DNA of 64,000 nt from Numida meleagris (lineage: Eukaryota > Chordata > Aves > Galliformes > Numididae): the NCBI RefSeq assembly GCF_002078875.1, contig NC_034409.1, positions 107,494,935 to 107,558,934 on the forward strand. Reading direction: 5' to 3'. The translations under genes and the position numbers were made by a program. Below, one piece after another: positions 44,601 through 56,865 of this stretch. The notes under the pieces were generated by a model. The model searched no databases and had not been told where the DNA came from. It saw nothing but the letters and a program-made list of their open reading frames with translations. Each line of letters begins with the position of its first letter. Position 1 is the stretch's first letter.

Positions 44601-46617
44601 AGACTAAACTTAAAGAAGAAGTGGGTTTCTTCTGCCTCCTCTGCTAAACATAATGCCATTATTTCTGCAGCAGAGGACGGCATATTATATTTGAGTCTGA
44701 GTCACTCAATTTGCTGCAGGCCACGTGAGACTTTAGCTTAATAAGTACAGCAGGTTCTGAAGCTATTATTAAATCACTCCTATCATCTGGTAGGAAACAT
44801 CAGAACATCATGTCATTCTGTGACAGAATCTGTACGTTTGGTTTTCCACTGGTACATGGCGCTAATAGCCATGTAATGGAGGGGTGCATCTTAGCTATCG
44901 CTGTTGGGAGCCTTTGTAAAGCTTCTCCTTCTCCTCTGGCTGCAGCTTTCAAGTTATATGAAAGGAACAAATCATTCTAGCAGAAGAATAGAAGAGCTCT
45001 CAAAAGCTTATCAAGTGTGTGTTCTCTGTCCCTAAAAGATGAAAGTGGTGTGTGGGGTCCTCTGTGCTGAGCGGCGATCGCCCCATCGAAGCGTGGGCAC
45101 ACTCAGCTTGATGCCAGCATTGTCTTCTCTCTCTCGGAGGTTAAGGAAGCTTGCCTGTTTGCTTTGCACTGAGGAGAGCATATTAGCACAGCTGGTTGGC
45201 GTGTCTGCTTGCAAAACGTCATTGCATAAAGCAGAGAAATACAGCGAGAAGCCTTCTGTTTTCCTTGCTCTGATTTTTACATTGTCAGGTCTCAAAAGTG
45301 GGGTCACCCGCAAAGAAATGTGAGATGGAGCTGGGTGATGAATGTGATGCCTAAGAATGCGTGTTTTACCGACTGATAGCTGAGCTAGAGCTGATTGACA
45401 GTCTGACTTCTCATATACTCAATTGTCAGGCAAATTACAGGGACTCTGACCCAGGCTTCAAATTTTGGTAAATAATTACTTGAGGGGGACAAAATCCCTC
45501 TCCAGAAAAGAACCAAGCAGTGGTGAATCCATTAAACTCCTTGGCCACTTGGAGCAAAGGTAACAAGTCTCACTCTCAGGATGATTTTCCCATCACTGTC
45601 ATTTGAAGCAAGACCTTTCAGTAGGAAGGTTGATGTAAGCTGTTCAGTAGCAGGGAAAATAAATCTGCATTTGCCTGCTTGAAATCGTCTAATAGAATAA
45701 TGCATCTGTCGAGTCAATATCTAAATCTCATTCCTGTGTGTCACCGGAAAGGAAATATTATTATTCCTCAACACAGGCTGGTTCTACACTGTTTTTTCAG
45801 AATTCCCAGACCCATAAAAGCAGCTAAAATGAATGACTAGCAGCCCCAGTACGTTCACCTACGCATCCCTTCTGTGTTGTTTCTGCTGTCTCTGTTTTCC
45901 AGGCACAGTTGAAATTGCCCATGTAAATGTGTTCTGCTCGGAACAACAACAACAAACAACCCTATGATCAACTGTATCACTACTCTTATTTTTTACGCCA
46001 AAAAAGGATCCAGTAAGCACTGCAGCTCTGCATGATTTTCCAGCAATTTTCTTATTCTGTGACATGAGGTTGTTTTCAAGCAAGTTTGCCCAAGAAATTC
46101 CCTCATGAATGTTCAGTTCTCTGCAAATCAAATTCTGGGTCTGTTTGGAGTGTGCGACTTTTTCTGCCTCTGCCTTTCAGGTATCTCAGCTTCTCAGCTT
46201 CCTCCAGCAAGTGATGCCTTCCATGGAGAGGCACTGGATAGCAGTGGCTGGGCAAGGATGCCAGAGGCAGGAAGTTTTCACACAATGATGCGTGGTGATG
46301 GATTTTGTGTCTCCAGAGGGCTTGGCTGAGCTTACATTCAACATTTACAGCATAAAGTGAGCCAGTTGCTGAAGCTGGCCAACTCTCAAGTAACTATGCC
46401 AAATGAAGCACAGTGCAGATGCAGAAGGAGAGCAGCTATGAGAAGAGTGGGCAGTTCTGTTGAGGTGGCAGTGGGATTTCCTAATCTTGTAAGAGGTTCA
46501 GATGTCCTCATGGAGGACTCAATGAAAACTGCTTTGAATAATACTCAAAAATGCAGGAATAGCTAGAAATAAATGGCTATGTTTTGCAAGTTGCAATGTG
46601 ATGCTATAGCAGGCTAT
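41640..46617. other. Intergenic, no gene recognised
   Basis: Nearly 5 kb between the SLC37A1 3' end and the next CR1. Open frames on both strands are short, overlap one another and lack recognisable domains or splice structure. A short (TA)n tract lies at about 44,417-44,426. No RNA gene was seen. Confidence 0.5.
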
Positions 46618-48000
46618 CAAATCACAGGATATCCCAAGTTGGAAAGGACCCACAAGGATCACTGAGTCCAGCTCCTGGCTCTACACAGGACCACCCAAAA
46701 TCAAGCCCTATGTCTGAGAGCATTATCCAAACGCTCCTTGAACTCCAGCACTTGGGGCCGTGCCCGCTGCCCTCTGGTGCAGACCCTTTCCCTAACCCCC
46801 AGCTCCCCTCCCCTGACGCAGCTCCATGCCGTTCCCTCGGGCCCTGTCGCTGTCACCAGAGAGCAGAGCTCAGCGCTGCCCCTCTGCTCCCTGTGAGGAG
46901 CTGCAGCCGCCATGCGGCCTCCCCTCAGCTCCTCTGCTCTGGGCTGGACACACCGAGGGGCCTCAGCTGCTCCTCACACACCTTGTCCTCCAGACCCTTC
47001 CCCATCTTTGTCCTTTGGACGCTCTCTAACAGCTTTATGTCCTTCTTACATCACGGCACCCAAACCTGCACTCAATGCTGGAGATGAGGCCACACAGTGC
47101 AGAGCAGAGGGGCCTGCCCTCCCCTCATCTGGCAGCAGTGCTGGGCCTGGTGCCCCCCAGGGAATGATTGTCCCTTTGGCTCCAGGGCATGTTGCTGGCT
47201 CAGGTACAGCTTGCAATCAGCCAGAACCTCCAGGTTCCTTTCCATGGGGCTGCTTTCCTGCCTCTTCCCCCCAGTCTGTACATATGTCCAGGGTTGCCCC
47301 TTGGTCCTACGTGCAGTGCTTACTGTTGTTGAACTGTGTGTGGCTGATGATTACCCATTCCTCCAGTTTGTCCAGATCTCTCCGCAGGGCCTCTCTACCC
47401 TCAATGGAGTCAACAGCTCCTCCCAATTTACTGTTGTCTGCAAACTTACTTAGCATACCTTTAAGTTCTTTATCCAAATCATTGATGAGAGCATTAAAGA
47501 GAACTGGCCCTAAAATGAAATCCTGTGGAACCCCACTAGTGTCTGACTGCCTGCACCATGTGACCCCATTTAATGTAACCCTTTGAGCCTGACCCATCAG
47601 CCAATTTCTCACTCATCACATTATGTTTCTGTCCAGAAGAATACTGTGAGAAACAATATCAAGAGCTCTGCTGAAATACCAAAAGATTACATCAACTGGC
47701 TTCCATTGTTCAGGTAGGTGAGTAACCCTGTCGTAAAAGGAAATTAAGTTCATTAAACAGGACTTTCCCCTTGTGAACCTGTGTTGGCTATGACTAATGA
47801 CTGCATTGTCTTTCAAGTGTTTTTCAATAACTCCTGGAATAATCTTCTCCATAATTTTACCAGGCACTGAAGGGGGGCTGACAGGCCTGTAATAGCCATG
47901 GTTTTCTTTCTTACACTTCTTGAAAAATGGGACAACATTTGCCAGTTGACTGTAGCAATAGTTAATTTATGGTAACTGGCACACATCTCATCCAGACATG
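46618..48000 (-). mobile_element. Long antisense CR1 LINE, subfamily A
   Basis: The 3' end is at the left ('aatcacaggatatcccaag'). The element passes through a long 3' region ('gctccttgaactccagcac', 'ctgacgcagctccatgccg') shared with the copies at 2,608 and 61,640, then a decayed reverse transcriptase. It lies between SLC37A1 and PDE9A. The 5' truncation point lies somewhere in 47,980-48,090. Confidence 0.9.
47307..47985 (-). pseudogene. CR1 ORF2 reverse transcriptase fragment, catalytically dead
   Basis: Minus-strand frames contain 'PGKIMEKII', 'RGKSCLMNLISFYD', 'SGVPQDFILGPVLFN' and a catalytic box reading FADN (codons at 47,433-47,444) instead of FADD. The second catalytic aspartate is therefore lost. 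The coding frame is split over at least three frames (near 47,612 and 47,815-47,870). It is an inactive relic. Confidence 0.88.
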
Positions 48001-48089
48001 TGAGACAACCAGACACACCTGTAACACAGCGATGTACAAGCAAACCAACCCGGCTTCTGAGAAGCAGCTCTTTAGACACGGGCACGCTT

Positions 48090-50960
48090 TGCTAAATACA
48101 GCTCCAGTCTTGCTTGCTTGCTCCATGAACATGGTGGTGTTGGGTTGGAGGAGGGGAGGGAGATGTGTTGAAGATAAAAACAGACCAAATGCACCACTTT
48201 ATTGAGTGATGTGTTGCCTTTGGCCTTCTCCCTAGCAAATGCAAGGGATAAGTTCTCATAGGCTCCAAAGCAAACAAGACTTGGCTTCTCCGCACAAATC
48301 ATATTTTGCTGATAAGTAATTCTGGCTCTGTAGCTTTTTTTCTGCTCACTAGCACCATTCCTTGGGCAGAGGGACGGAGGAGAGTGGGGTTGCACTGCTG
48401 GCAGGAGAGGCAGATGGGAAATAGTGTGGAAACCGGGCCCCTGAGATGAAATGGGACAGGGGAAAGAGCATGGAGCACTCCCAGCCGAGGTGAAGGTACA
48501 GGGCAGGTAGCGGGGAGCACTGATCAGGGGATATGGTGAAGGAATGAGCAGCAAGAGAAACTGAAAAAAGCAGAAATGCAGGTAAAAGGAGTGGAGCTGG
48601 AGAGCAGAGCCAGCTGCAAATTTGTTCACTTCTTAATGGAGGGCTGCTGGGTTTTTATTATTTTTCTGTACACCCAGAAAATTTCTTATCTTCTCAATTT
48701 CTTGTCAGAAAACTTGTTTGCTGCCTATGAGAAGTTCATGCCTCTCTTTTGAGACAGTGACTGACAGCCAACAGTGCATTTTCATCAAATGCTTGGGCAG
48801 AGGGAGAGATTCAGGGAGGAAGAAAGCTCACCATTCAATGTTCAGATTGTGTGGAAGTGGCTGAAGATGAGAGGATAAGGATTTAAAAACAAAGATTAAA
48901 AAAAACCAAAGTGAATCCAGTGAAAAACACTCAAAGGAGAAGGATAAAGAGAGGAGGGAAAGGGGAGAGGGTGAAAAACTAGGACAGAGACGTGTCTGTG
49001 TTGCAGAAAATCCAGCCACTAATGAAGCCTCTCTGGGAGAAGTTTCCTAGTTAAAGCGAGCAGCTGTGGACTGTTGGGGATGGCAGTGGAGTGCTGATGA
49101 TCCCTGAGCTGCCCTCCTCGCTGCATACCAATAACCAGTGCCCCTGAGCAGAAAAGGGAAAGTTGCTCTGGTTGCTCAGTGGTGGCCCTTGGCAAACCCC
49201 GATTTCCCTCACATGGCTGCTGGTCAGTCCAGGGTTGTGCAATATATTGTGCCCATGGTTTGTTTCTAGGGACAATGGCTGTGCAGTTGTGAGAAGACAG
49301 AGAGTTTGCTGCCTTGGCCTCTGAGCCCCAGCCTGAGCAGGGCTGCCGCTCCAGCAAGAGGGGTGCTGCTAGGGAAATGAGCAGCCATCATTCCTCACCA
49401 CTCTGACACAGTGTAGGAAGCTATGTTTATGGCACATGGGTCAGCAGGAGCCCAGGACATCTACCTACTGTTACACTAGGCTGTGGGTAGCACACAGGCC
49501 TGGAGGTGAAGAGCAACAGTGAGCCCTGCTGACTGCCAGATACGGGACAAGGGATGGAGAGGCTGGCCGCTGCCTACCCCAGAGGGGTGCAGAAGGCACC
49601 CTGAAACCCTGCGTGTGGTCCACCAGGAAGTGGGAGGAGGGCTTGGAAGATGGTGTCTGGTGTCCCCTGTGCCAATGCAACTGTTCCTGAACCTTAAACC
49701 TGCACATAAATCTCCGTGGTTCCTGGCTGCTGGGCAGATGGCATTGGACACCCTGCCCTAGTGCCTGTAGGCTGGGTGGGCTCCTTGGATACCACACGTG
49801 CTGAGTCCTTGCCTATGTGGCATGTAGGAAGGGAAGCACTGTCTTCAGTTGTTTTCCCTTACCTCTTGTAATATCTTGAACTTCAGCGTTCACATCTCAA
49901 CACAAATGTTGTTGGTCTTGGGGCTTGCTTGGGACCATCTGTATGAGCAGGGGCTCAGGAAGAGGAGGGAGTGTGCAATGAGACCCAGCACTGTGGTGAA
50001 AACTGAGGAGGAAGCTGTGTGGGACAGAACCAAATGGAGCAGGGCAAAAGGATGGTGAAATATACTGACCAAAATACAACTGTTTTCGTGTGAGGCCCGC
50101 CATCCGCTCCATAAGATGCTTCCATTTCATTTTCTATAACACGTCAGTGCTGCCCTTTCTCCTGACCATACCATCAATTGTATGCTGTTTACTGTTTTCC
50201 TCAGGAACCGGAGCCTTATTATGGCATGAAAATCCCAGTTCAGTTTTGTTCCTTGGTGAACATCTTTGTCTTTCAAACTTGTGGAGGAAAGCTCACGTAC
50301 ATGACCTGGATGAGCAAGCAAATTCACAAAACCAGAGACGAGTGAAAAGAAAGATCAGAAATGTGTTATTTGCAAGTAGACACTAATGATTTTTCATCTA
50401 ATCTTCTGACTTGCTTTGGTCATGACCTGTGGCTTTCAGAAATGTTGACAGTGCTAATGGAGAGATGTATAATGGGTGATTGTCTAGGTAACACTCCCAG
50501 GGAATAGCGTCACTGAACTCAATCTACTTTCAGAAACTGCAGAAGTGTTTAAAATTTCCTTATTTCATACAGCTTTCAGCATTCTGCTATAGCAGGTCAG
50601 AAAATTTTCAGCGCTGCCTGGGCCCATGAAGCTTTTGTCATCCATTTCACGCTGTATCTGTGGCTCTGTTCTGGCCTCCCACACTAAAAGATAAGACATT
50701 TAATCTCTTGTACAGAGAAAATACAATGGACTTCTGCCCATTAGAGGAAACTGCACTGAGAGCTCTATGTGAACAGAAAAAAATATGAGAAAATATGTGG
50801 GAAGGTGTTCCATGCGTATCTGAGATATTATCTTGCTACCTGTGAAGATGTATATTTTAAAAATCATGTTAAAATCAGGTGTTTAATTTCTTATGTACTG
50901 CAAAGAGTTGTTCAAAGTCCCTTAATACTGATCCACCAAAGGTTCACATGGCTGTGCCTT
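48090..50960. other. Intergenic, no gene recognised
   Basis: About 2.9 kb of moderately GC-rich sequence. The 185-codon minus-strand frame at 48,072-48,629 is Ser/Pro/Leu-rich, without homology or structure that I recognise. No repeat family was confidently identified. Confidence 0.45.
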
Positions 50961-51095
50961 TCACAGAATCACAGAATCACAGGCGTTGGAAGGGGCCTCC
51001 AGACGTCATCGAGTCCAAGCCCTCTGCTAAAGCAGGTACCCTACAATAGGTTGCACAGGTGGGCATCCAGGTGTCTCTCATGGAATGCTGGTGTG
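50961..51095 (-). mobile_element. CR1 LINE fragment, antisense
   Basis: 'tcacagaatcacagaatcac' is a clear terminal-repeat run, followed by 'gttggaaggggcctccag', 'catcgagtccaagccctctg' and 'gtgggcatccaggtgtctctc'. Confidence 0.9.
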
Positions 51096-52093
51096 CCAGA
51101 GCTGAGGAACCATCTCCCACCCAGTGCTCTCAGTTTGTCAACACAGCCAGCCTGCTGAGCAGCCACCTCGTACAGTGCAACATTTCCCAGCCATCATATC
51201 CCTGTCAGTACTGGTGGATGCTTGTTCTTCTCTCTCTCTCTCTGCCCATGTCACCTCTTCCACTAAGAAGCATGCAGACCTCCTTTCCCTAGGTCCCCAT
51301 CCCATGCATGCATGAGGCTGGTGCCAATGTCAGTCGCCTTTTGTTAGTCCTGGAGTTGTCACAAAACTTCAGGATGTCTGAGGTCTGCTTGTCAGAGAAA
51401 TGGAAAGTGCTGATATGTGCTGAGTGCTGAGCAGCACTGAGCTGTTCAGATGGCGGCAACCCAGAATATGCATCTGAGGATACTTTACTTTCCCATGCTG
51501 TGTAAAACGCCAGGCAGTTTTCGTCCAAAAGAGCCCTGGGTTGCTTTCCTCCTGTTTGGGAGCACGAGCTGTGGTCCCCTACTTGGACTTTCTTGCCAAG
51601 AACATGAGCCAACCTTGTCCAGTAGAGGGAATTTACTTTTCCACTTCTTGGCTCTCAGCCTTCTAAATGATGTAGCAAGTGACTCCAGACACAATTAATT
51701 TCATTTATATTTTCCCCGTCAGCTATTGAAGGTTCCAGTCGGGTCTGCTGATTTCTTCCACAACCTTATGAAAACACAGATTTTATAGCCGGGCTTTCCC
51801 AGAACCTCTGCAACAGGGCTCCAGCGTGCTGGCTGCATCTGCCATTAGTGCTTGGCTAGGATTTGTGCATGTGTGCATGCATCTCATCCTTCACAGAGTA
51901 TATAGCTGGGCCAAAGATGAGATTGCAAGGCACTTGGGTACTTTTGGATCCATGAAAATACTTCAAATGAAGGGCTTGGAACAGAGAGCTGGATTATGGA
52001 TATGGGAGGGGACTGGGAAATGAAGAGGGGGAAGTGGAAAGCAGAGATCTTCTATGAAATGGAAGAATCACCCATGGCCTGGGACTGCCCTTC

Positions 52094-52350
52094 ATACAAC
52101 CTCAGACCACTTGGGGTTGGAAGAGCCCTCTGGGTCCATCTGGGCCAATGCCAGCTCCAGCAGGACACCCAGAGCAGGGTGCCCAGGCCCATGTCCTGTT
52201 GAGTTTTGAAGGTTTCCAAGGAGGAGACCTCACAGCCTCTGGGCAGCCTGTGCCAGGGCTCTGTCACCTGCACAGTGAGAAATGGTTTCCAAATGTTTAG
52301 ATGGAGCCTCCTATGTTCTAGTTTGTGCCCATTGCCTCTTGTCTTTCTCC
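52094..52350 (-). mobile_element. CR1 LINE fragment, antisense
   Basis: 'gggttggaagagccctctgg', 'cctctgggcagcctgtgcc' and 'cagtgagaaatggtttcc' are reverse-complement CR1 blocks. The terminal repeat is lost or diverged ('atacaacctcagacc'). Confidence 0.82.
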
Positions 52351-52444
52351 AAGCCAGTACTTCACACATGGATGAGTGTGTGTGAGTTAACAGTGCTTCC
52401 TATTTGTCTTTGCCATGATTTGAGCTGGCATGTGAAAGTTTCAA

Positions 52445-52577
52445 GCCAGTGAGGTGGTGGAACATGTTGCCCTGAGAGGCAATGGAAATCCTGTCCCTGG
52501 AGACACTCAAGGTCAGTCTGGATGGGGCTCTGAGCAACCTGATGTAGCTGTAGGTGTCCCTGTTCATTGCAGGGGAG
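52445..52577 (+). mobile_element. CR1 LINE fragment, sense, 3'-truncated
   Basis: 'gaggtggtggaacatgttg', 'ggtcagtctggatggggctc', 'gagcaacctgatgtagctg' and 'ttcattgcaggggagt' are CR1 blocks. The usual terminal repeats are missing after 52,577. Confidence 0.85.
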
Positions 52578-53119
52578 TCAGAAGATGCTGCAGCTGCCTG
52601 TCAGCCCATGTCTCTGGGGCTTTGCTGTGGAAACTGGGACGTGTGCACGATCATGGCTGCTGAGATGACCAAGAAATGGAGCTGGAGCTGAGAGCGAGGC
52701 AAGGAACTGAACTGCTGCATGATGAAGGCTCAAATACAGGATTTTGAGGTCCACATAGACAGATTATATAAAGGTCTCAGTATTAGAAATCAGTCACTCT
52801 GTAATTAGCATCAAATATGGTCATTTCCAGGCCTGGTCCTGTGGAAACCTGACAGCATATAAAAGAAATGTGCAAAGAAGTGAGTAAAAATTTCCATACA
52901 CAGAAAGTCCTACGCTTTCCATAGGCATATGGAAAAGAGTTAAAGCGGGACTGAAGGAGTCAGCTTCTGCCATAGACACGATGGAGGAGCCTGTGCTGCT
53001 GTAACCAGCAGTTCAGTGATTAGCAGCCCTGACTCGTGGTGGCAAAAAATATCCAAAGAGAAGCAAAACAGAAAAAATAGGAAAGAAGAGAGTGAGATGG
53101 GATGGCTGACAGAATTACC

Positions 53120-53251
53120 AATGGAATAGCCAATGGGATAGTCAATGGGATAGTTTGTGGGATAGTTGTTGGGATATCTGATAGAATGGCCAGTAGGATA
53201 GCCAGTGAGGTAAGGGATGGGATAGCCAGTGGGATAGCCATTGGGATGCTC
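53120..53251. repeat. Minisatellite, 11 x 12 bp
   Basis: Eleven consecutive 12-bp units of consensus near AGTGGGATAGCC (for example aatggaatagcc, aatgggatagtc, agtgggatagcc) span exactly 132 bp, with point differences between units. The period is a multiple of three, which keeps frames open on both strands, with a 4-residue periodicity (YP-rich on the minus strand). It lies about 0.95 kb upstream of the PDE9A start codon. Confidence 0.92.
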
Positions 53252-53989
53252 TACAGCCTTACAGGGCTCTCTCCTGAAAGCCTCAGAAAAAAAATGGTGA
53301 TGGTCCCAGAAAAAGCAACTCTCAGCCACTCTATGCTCACAGCCCATGCCATGCAAGGGCAGAGGAGTGGCTATCTCCAAGCCCTCTCCCCTCTGTGACC
53401 CAGCATTACCACTGCTGATCTTTCAGCTGCCAGTGAGCATGGACACAGCAGAGTGGTGTGGACACAAAGCAGATGACACCTGGTGTCCTCTCAGAGGGTT
53501 GGCCATCATGTGCTTTGGTTTCCTCTGGCTTTTTGGCTACACCTTGTATGTGCTTCCGTGGATGCTTTGCACTCCCTTCGCTGACACGTTCCTTCATGAG
53601 AGAGCACGAGCTTTGTGTTTTCTTTGTGCTTTTGGGTACTCACAGCTGTATGGGCACAGCTTTGCCTTTCCATCTTTCCCTTTCCACCTAAGAATGACAG
53701 GAGGGGTGTGGAAATTGAACTGCAGGGGTTTGGGGGAGGCAGCCCTAGCGGGTGGCCAAGGGTACCCCCAGCCTGCTTGCAGCCTGTGCGGAGCTCACCG
53801 AAAGTGTCAGCACTAATTAGCATTCATCGTCCTCTTTCAACACACAAATGAATGACATCTGTCAGCACCCTGATGGAGGAAGTCTCCCCCCATCAATAAG
53901 TGCCACGGGAATGCCAAAAAGGGCTGTTGCCATGGGAATGGACACATCTGGAGCCATGCCCCCTCCTGCCCAAGGCAGCTGGATGCGGA

Positions 53990-54380
53990 GGGGAGCACCA
54001 CGGGAAGGAGGTGGCGGGGAGACAGGCACACACAACGCGTGCACGTTAGAGGAGGGACCTTCCCAGAATGAGAGTGCCGTGGGACACAGCGGAGCGGGGA
54101 CACCGAGCTGCCAGGCAGCGGTGGCTCAGCCCGGTGGGATAAGCCTTGTTTTCTGCTCTGGTGGGAAGCCCAGTAAAAGCCCAACTGTAGCAAGATGGGA
54201 TCTGCCTCCTCAACTTACCGGCCCAAGTGTATTTATTTGGATATTGATGGAAGAATTCAAAAGGTACTTTCGCTGTTTTTCGCAGAGCGGCGTCTCTGGA
54301 CGCAGCGGTGGTGCAGGCGGTGTGTGCGCCGCGCGCCCTATTCCTGCACGGCGAGTCGGACGCGTGATGCATTAAGCCTC
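53990..54380 (+). promoter_or_regulatory. PDE9A: Probable PDE9A promoter and 5' UTR
   Basis: GC-rich sequence surrounds the first coding exon, with a CpG cluster on its intron side (54,284-54,365: 'cgcagagcggcgtc', 'gtgcgccgcgcgcc', 'cggcgagtcggacgcgtg'). There is no clear TATA box. The transcription start cannot be fixed. Confidence 0.6.
54195..54263 (+). CDS. PDE9A: PDE9A first coding exon (gene continues past window)
   Basis: Encodes 23 residues: '[20 protein letters not shown]' followed by IQK, nearly the same as my memory of the human PDE9A N-terminus ([20 protein letters not shown] followed by IQK). PDE9A is the high-affinity cGMP-specific phosphodiesterase, with an HD-type metal-dependent catalytic domain near the C-terminus. 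Only the N-terminal tip is here. The start context is good (A at -3, G at +4). The donor is aaaag|gtactt at 54,264, phase 0. I searched by eye for the next exon (human: a 'PRNTTISLL'-type segment) up to 64,000 and did not find it, so intron 1 is probably longer than 9.7 kb, as in mammals. It has the same strand and order as SLC37A1. Confidence 0.93.
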
Positions 54381-56857
54381 TGTTGAAAGGGAGGGGGGTC
54401 TGGAGAGGCTTCTGATTTTAATTTAAAGGGGAAGGGGCAGCCAGCAGCCCGTGAGCACCCGGCGTGGCTGGCAGGATCTCGGCAGAGGTGCAGGACCCCT
54501 CTCCGCAAGCAGCCTCTCGATAGTTTGCAAAGTTTTGCCTGCAGAGAGAAGCTGGAGGGCACGGAGCTGTGTGGGATTGCCTACCCGGGGGGTGCGTTTT
54601 CCTAGGGACAAGTTACAGGGCAGGCAGCTGCTGGTGCTGCTGTGCAGCAGCGGTGCGGGGGCCCCCGCTGCACTTGCGAAGCCATTAGTCAATATCGATA
54701 AATGTTAATAGGATCTTGAGCTCCCGTTCCCCACCTGGCTTAGCCAAGGGTCACAGCACAGGGGAAGCTGTGGGGGAAGCGTGTTCTGGCTGAAGGAGAG
54801 AGCTCACACCATTCACGAGAGAGCCCACAGCATTTAGACAGAAAAATGCTTTGGCATTCCTGTAAGTCCGTCCTCTTTTCCTTCTCTCTGTCGACAGTTC
54901 CTTGGCCACAGTATGCTTCATGCAACAAAGCTAAATCCTCCAAGAGGCTCATGTGCAACTCAGCTCTGACTTGCAAAATTCCAGTCCCCATCCCTGGTGC
55001 TCCTGCTCGGAGTTCCTTTCACACATCCGTGCTGTTTCTTGCTCCTCTAAAAAGAAACAGCAAAGATGCCCTTCCCCATCCTTTCTCTCTCCTGTATCAA
55101 TGTATCCAGGCAAATGCAGAGCTAAAAGCCCCTGTGTTCTCCTGCCACTGCCTGCGGGACCCCCGCAGCCTCACTGCATGAAGCCACCATCGGAAAGAGA
55201 GCCCTGGGGAGGCTGGTGCTGTGAGAGCACATGGAGCACTTCCAGGGGTGTCAGTCAATCACATTGGCTGTCATCTCCACTGGGGTGAGTTTATAAACAA
55301 GAGTGTTTCTCAGAGCCTTTCTCTGGAGAGTACTTTTGTCACTGAAAACACAGGAGAGGCACAAGCGCATGGGCAAGCAAATGCAAACCCAGCCGGCATT
55401 AAGTAGTATTTTTTTTTCTGGCTTGATAAGCGTTATCTGCTTCTTTTTGTCAGATGTGAAATTCCATCTGTGCAGTGTTTGGAAGGATTCTTGCTGTAAA
55501 CATACCGCTTAAATGGGGTTCACCCAGGGGTAAGCAGGGCATAGCACTGATCCTCGTGCCTCCTCGGTAACAACATTGCTAGGACAAAAAGCAGCCCTTA
55601 ATCTTCTGAGGAATGCAGTATTGGAGACTTCTAAAGGGAACTCATTAAATCAATGCTGAGCCGGTAATGAGGTATGAGCTTCATTAGAGCAGCACTTGCT
55701 GAGTTTGAAAGGGCTCAGCTCCAACTTGCAGCTGGCTTGCTGGGTCTGGCAGAGCCTTGTAACAGGGCTGCCCATGCTACAGGAGCATGGCAGACATTAC
55801 TAAGAGTGAATTTCATGTTTCCACCACACCGTGTGACCTCAGGTCACACTGCTGACTTTAGGGGCCGTTGTTTGCCCTCTGCACTGAAGGAAAGGAAGGG
55901 ATGCCCCGGGCTCAGAGGGTGGCCATCACCCCTGGGAGCCTGCACGTTGTGGATGAGCACTGGGAAATGTTCTGCAGCAAGTGGTGAGCCGAGCTAAGTA
56001 GGTTTGTGTGTCGCTGGGTCCAGAGAGGTACAGTGGGGAGGGCAAAGAGATGCAGTCTAGTGCTTTGGTGCAATGGTCAGAGCTGGAGGAGAGTTTGGTG
56101 GCATTGCATAGATGCAGTCCATGGGACAAACAGGGCAGGAATATCAACGCCAGGGCCAACAACACAAGAGATGGCTTCTGCATCCACCTGGAGAAGGCTT
56201 TGGGCTGATGGTGGCTGTGTCCTGGCCAAGGGATGGGGGATAGGCCCTGTGGTGGAGGCAGAGCAGTGGAGGTGGAATGAACAGACCTGCCAGGCTGCTG
56301 TAGGAGAGAGATCAAAGGCTTTGCAGTGCTACAGCTGCACACAGAGCCGGTGCCCTGCACAGAGGAGCTTCAAAGAGGACATTTGTTCCTAGGGCTGAAT
56401 GAAAAATGGGGTTTCCGTGTAATTCATCAATACCTCACCAGTGCCTACGCAACATGGATGCACACCTGGGAGAATCAGCACCACAGGATTTATCTGTTTC
56501 TAAAGGATGCTCTTTCCCAGAGATGTACAAAAGTTCCTAAGCCACTTGCCTGGTCACTCACATCCCTCTGTGCTTTGCATGCACATCCAAAGCTTCACAC
56601 ACAAAGAAACAACATCCGTGTCCCACTCGTGCACAACCAGGCCTGCTCCAGCCAAAGGAGAAGACAGCAGAGTGAGGAATGGTGCCCATGTTTCACGGAA
56701 GATAAGGAGACCTCACAGCACCGTGGCAGACAGAGACTTCTCCATCCCAGAGTGCCACTAGATGGGGTCAAGCAGCCAACCCCCAGCCTACCAGCTGAGA
56801 AGGCTGAAAAACTTGAGCAAGCCACCAACTGTGGCTCTGCAGTCTTATTTTCCTTCA

Positions 56858-56865
56858 TGACGTCA
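56858..56865. promoter_or_regulatory. Full palindromic CRE (TGACGTCA)
   Basis: A perfect 8-bp cAMP-response element lies in 'ttcatgacgtcattaac' in PDE9A intron 1, 2.6 kb downstream of the first coding exon. CpG-containing full CREs are rare by chance in AT-rich vertebrate DNA, but function is unproven. Confidence 0.45.

Noticed and set aside
45032..45323. Overlapping 93- and 94-codon frames on opposite strands
   Set aside because: Neither shows a recognisable domain, and mirrored openness is typical of chance.
46912..47586. 224-codon + strand open frame
   Set aside because: It lies wholly inside an antisense CR1. The real coding sense is the decayed reverse transcriptase on the other strand.
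48072..48629. 185-codon minus-strand open frame
   Set aside because: Ser/Pro/Leu-rich, with no recognisable domain, splice context or promoter. It partly overlaps the CR1 5' edge.
53102..53398. Repetitive protein-like frame (GIANGIVNGIV pattern)
   Set aside because: Produced by the 12-bp minisatellite, whose period is a multiple of three. The opposite strand is equally open.
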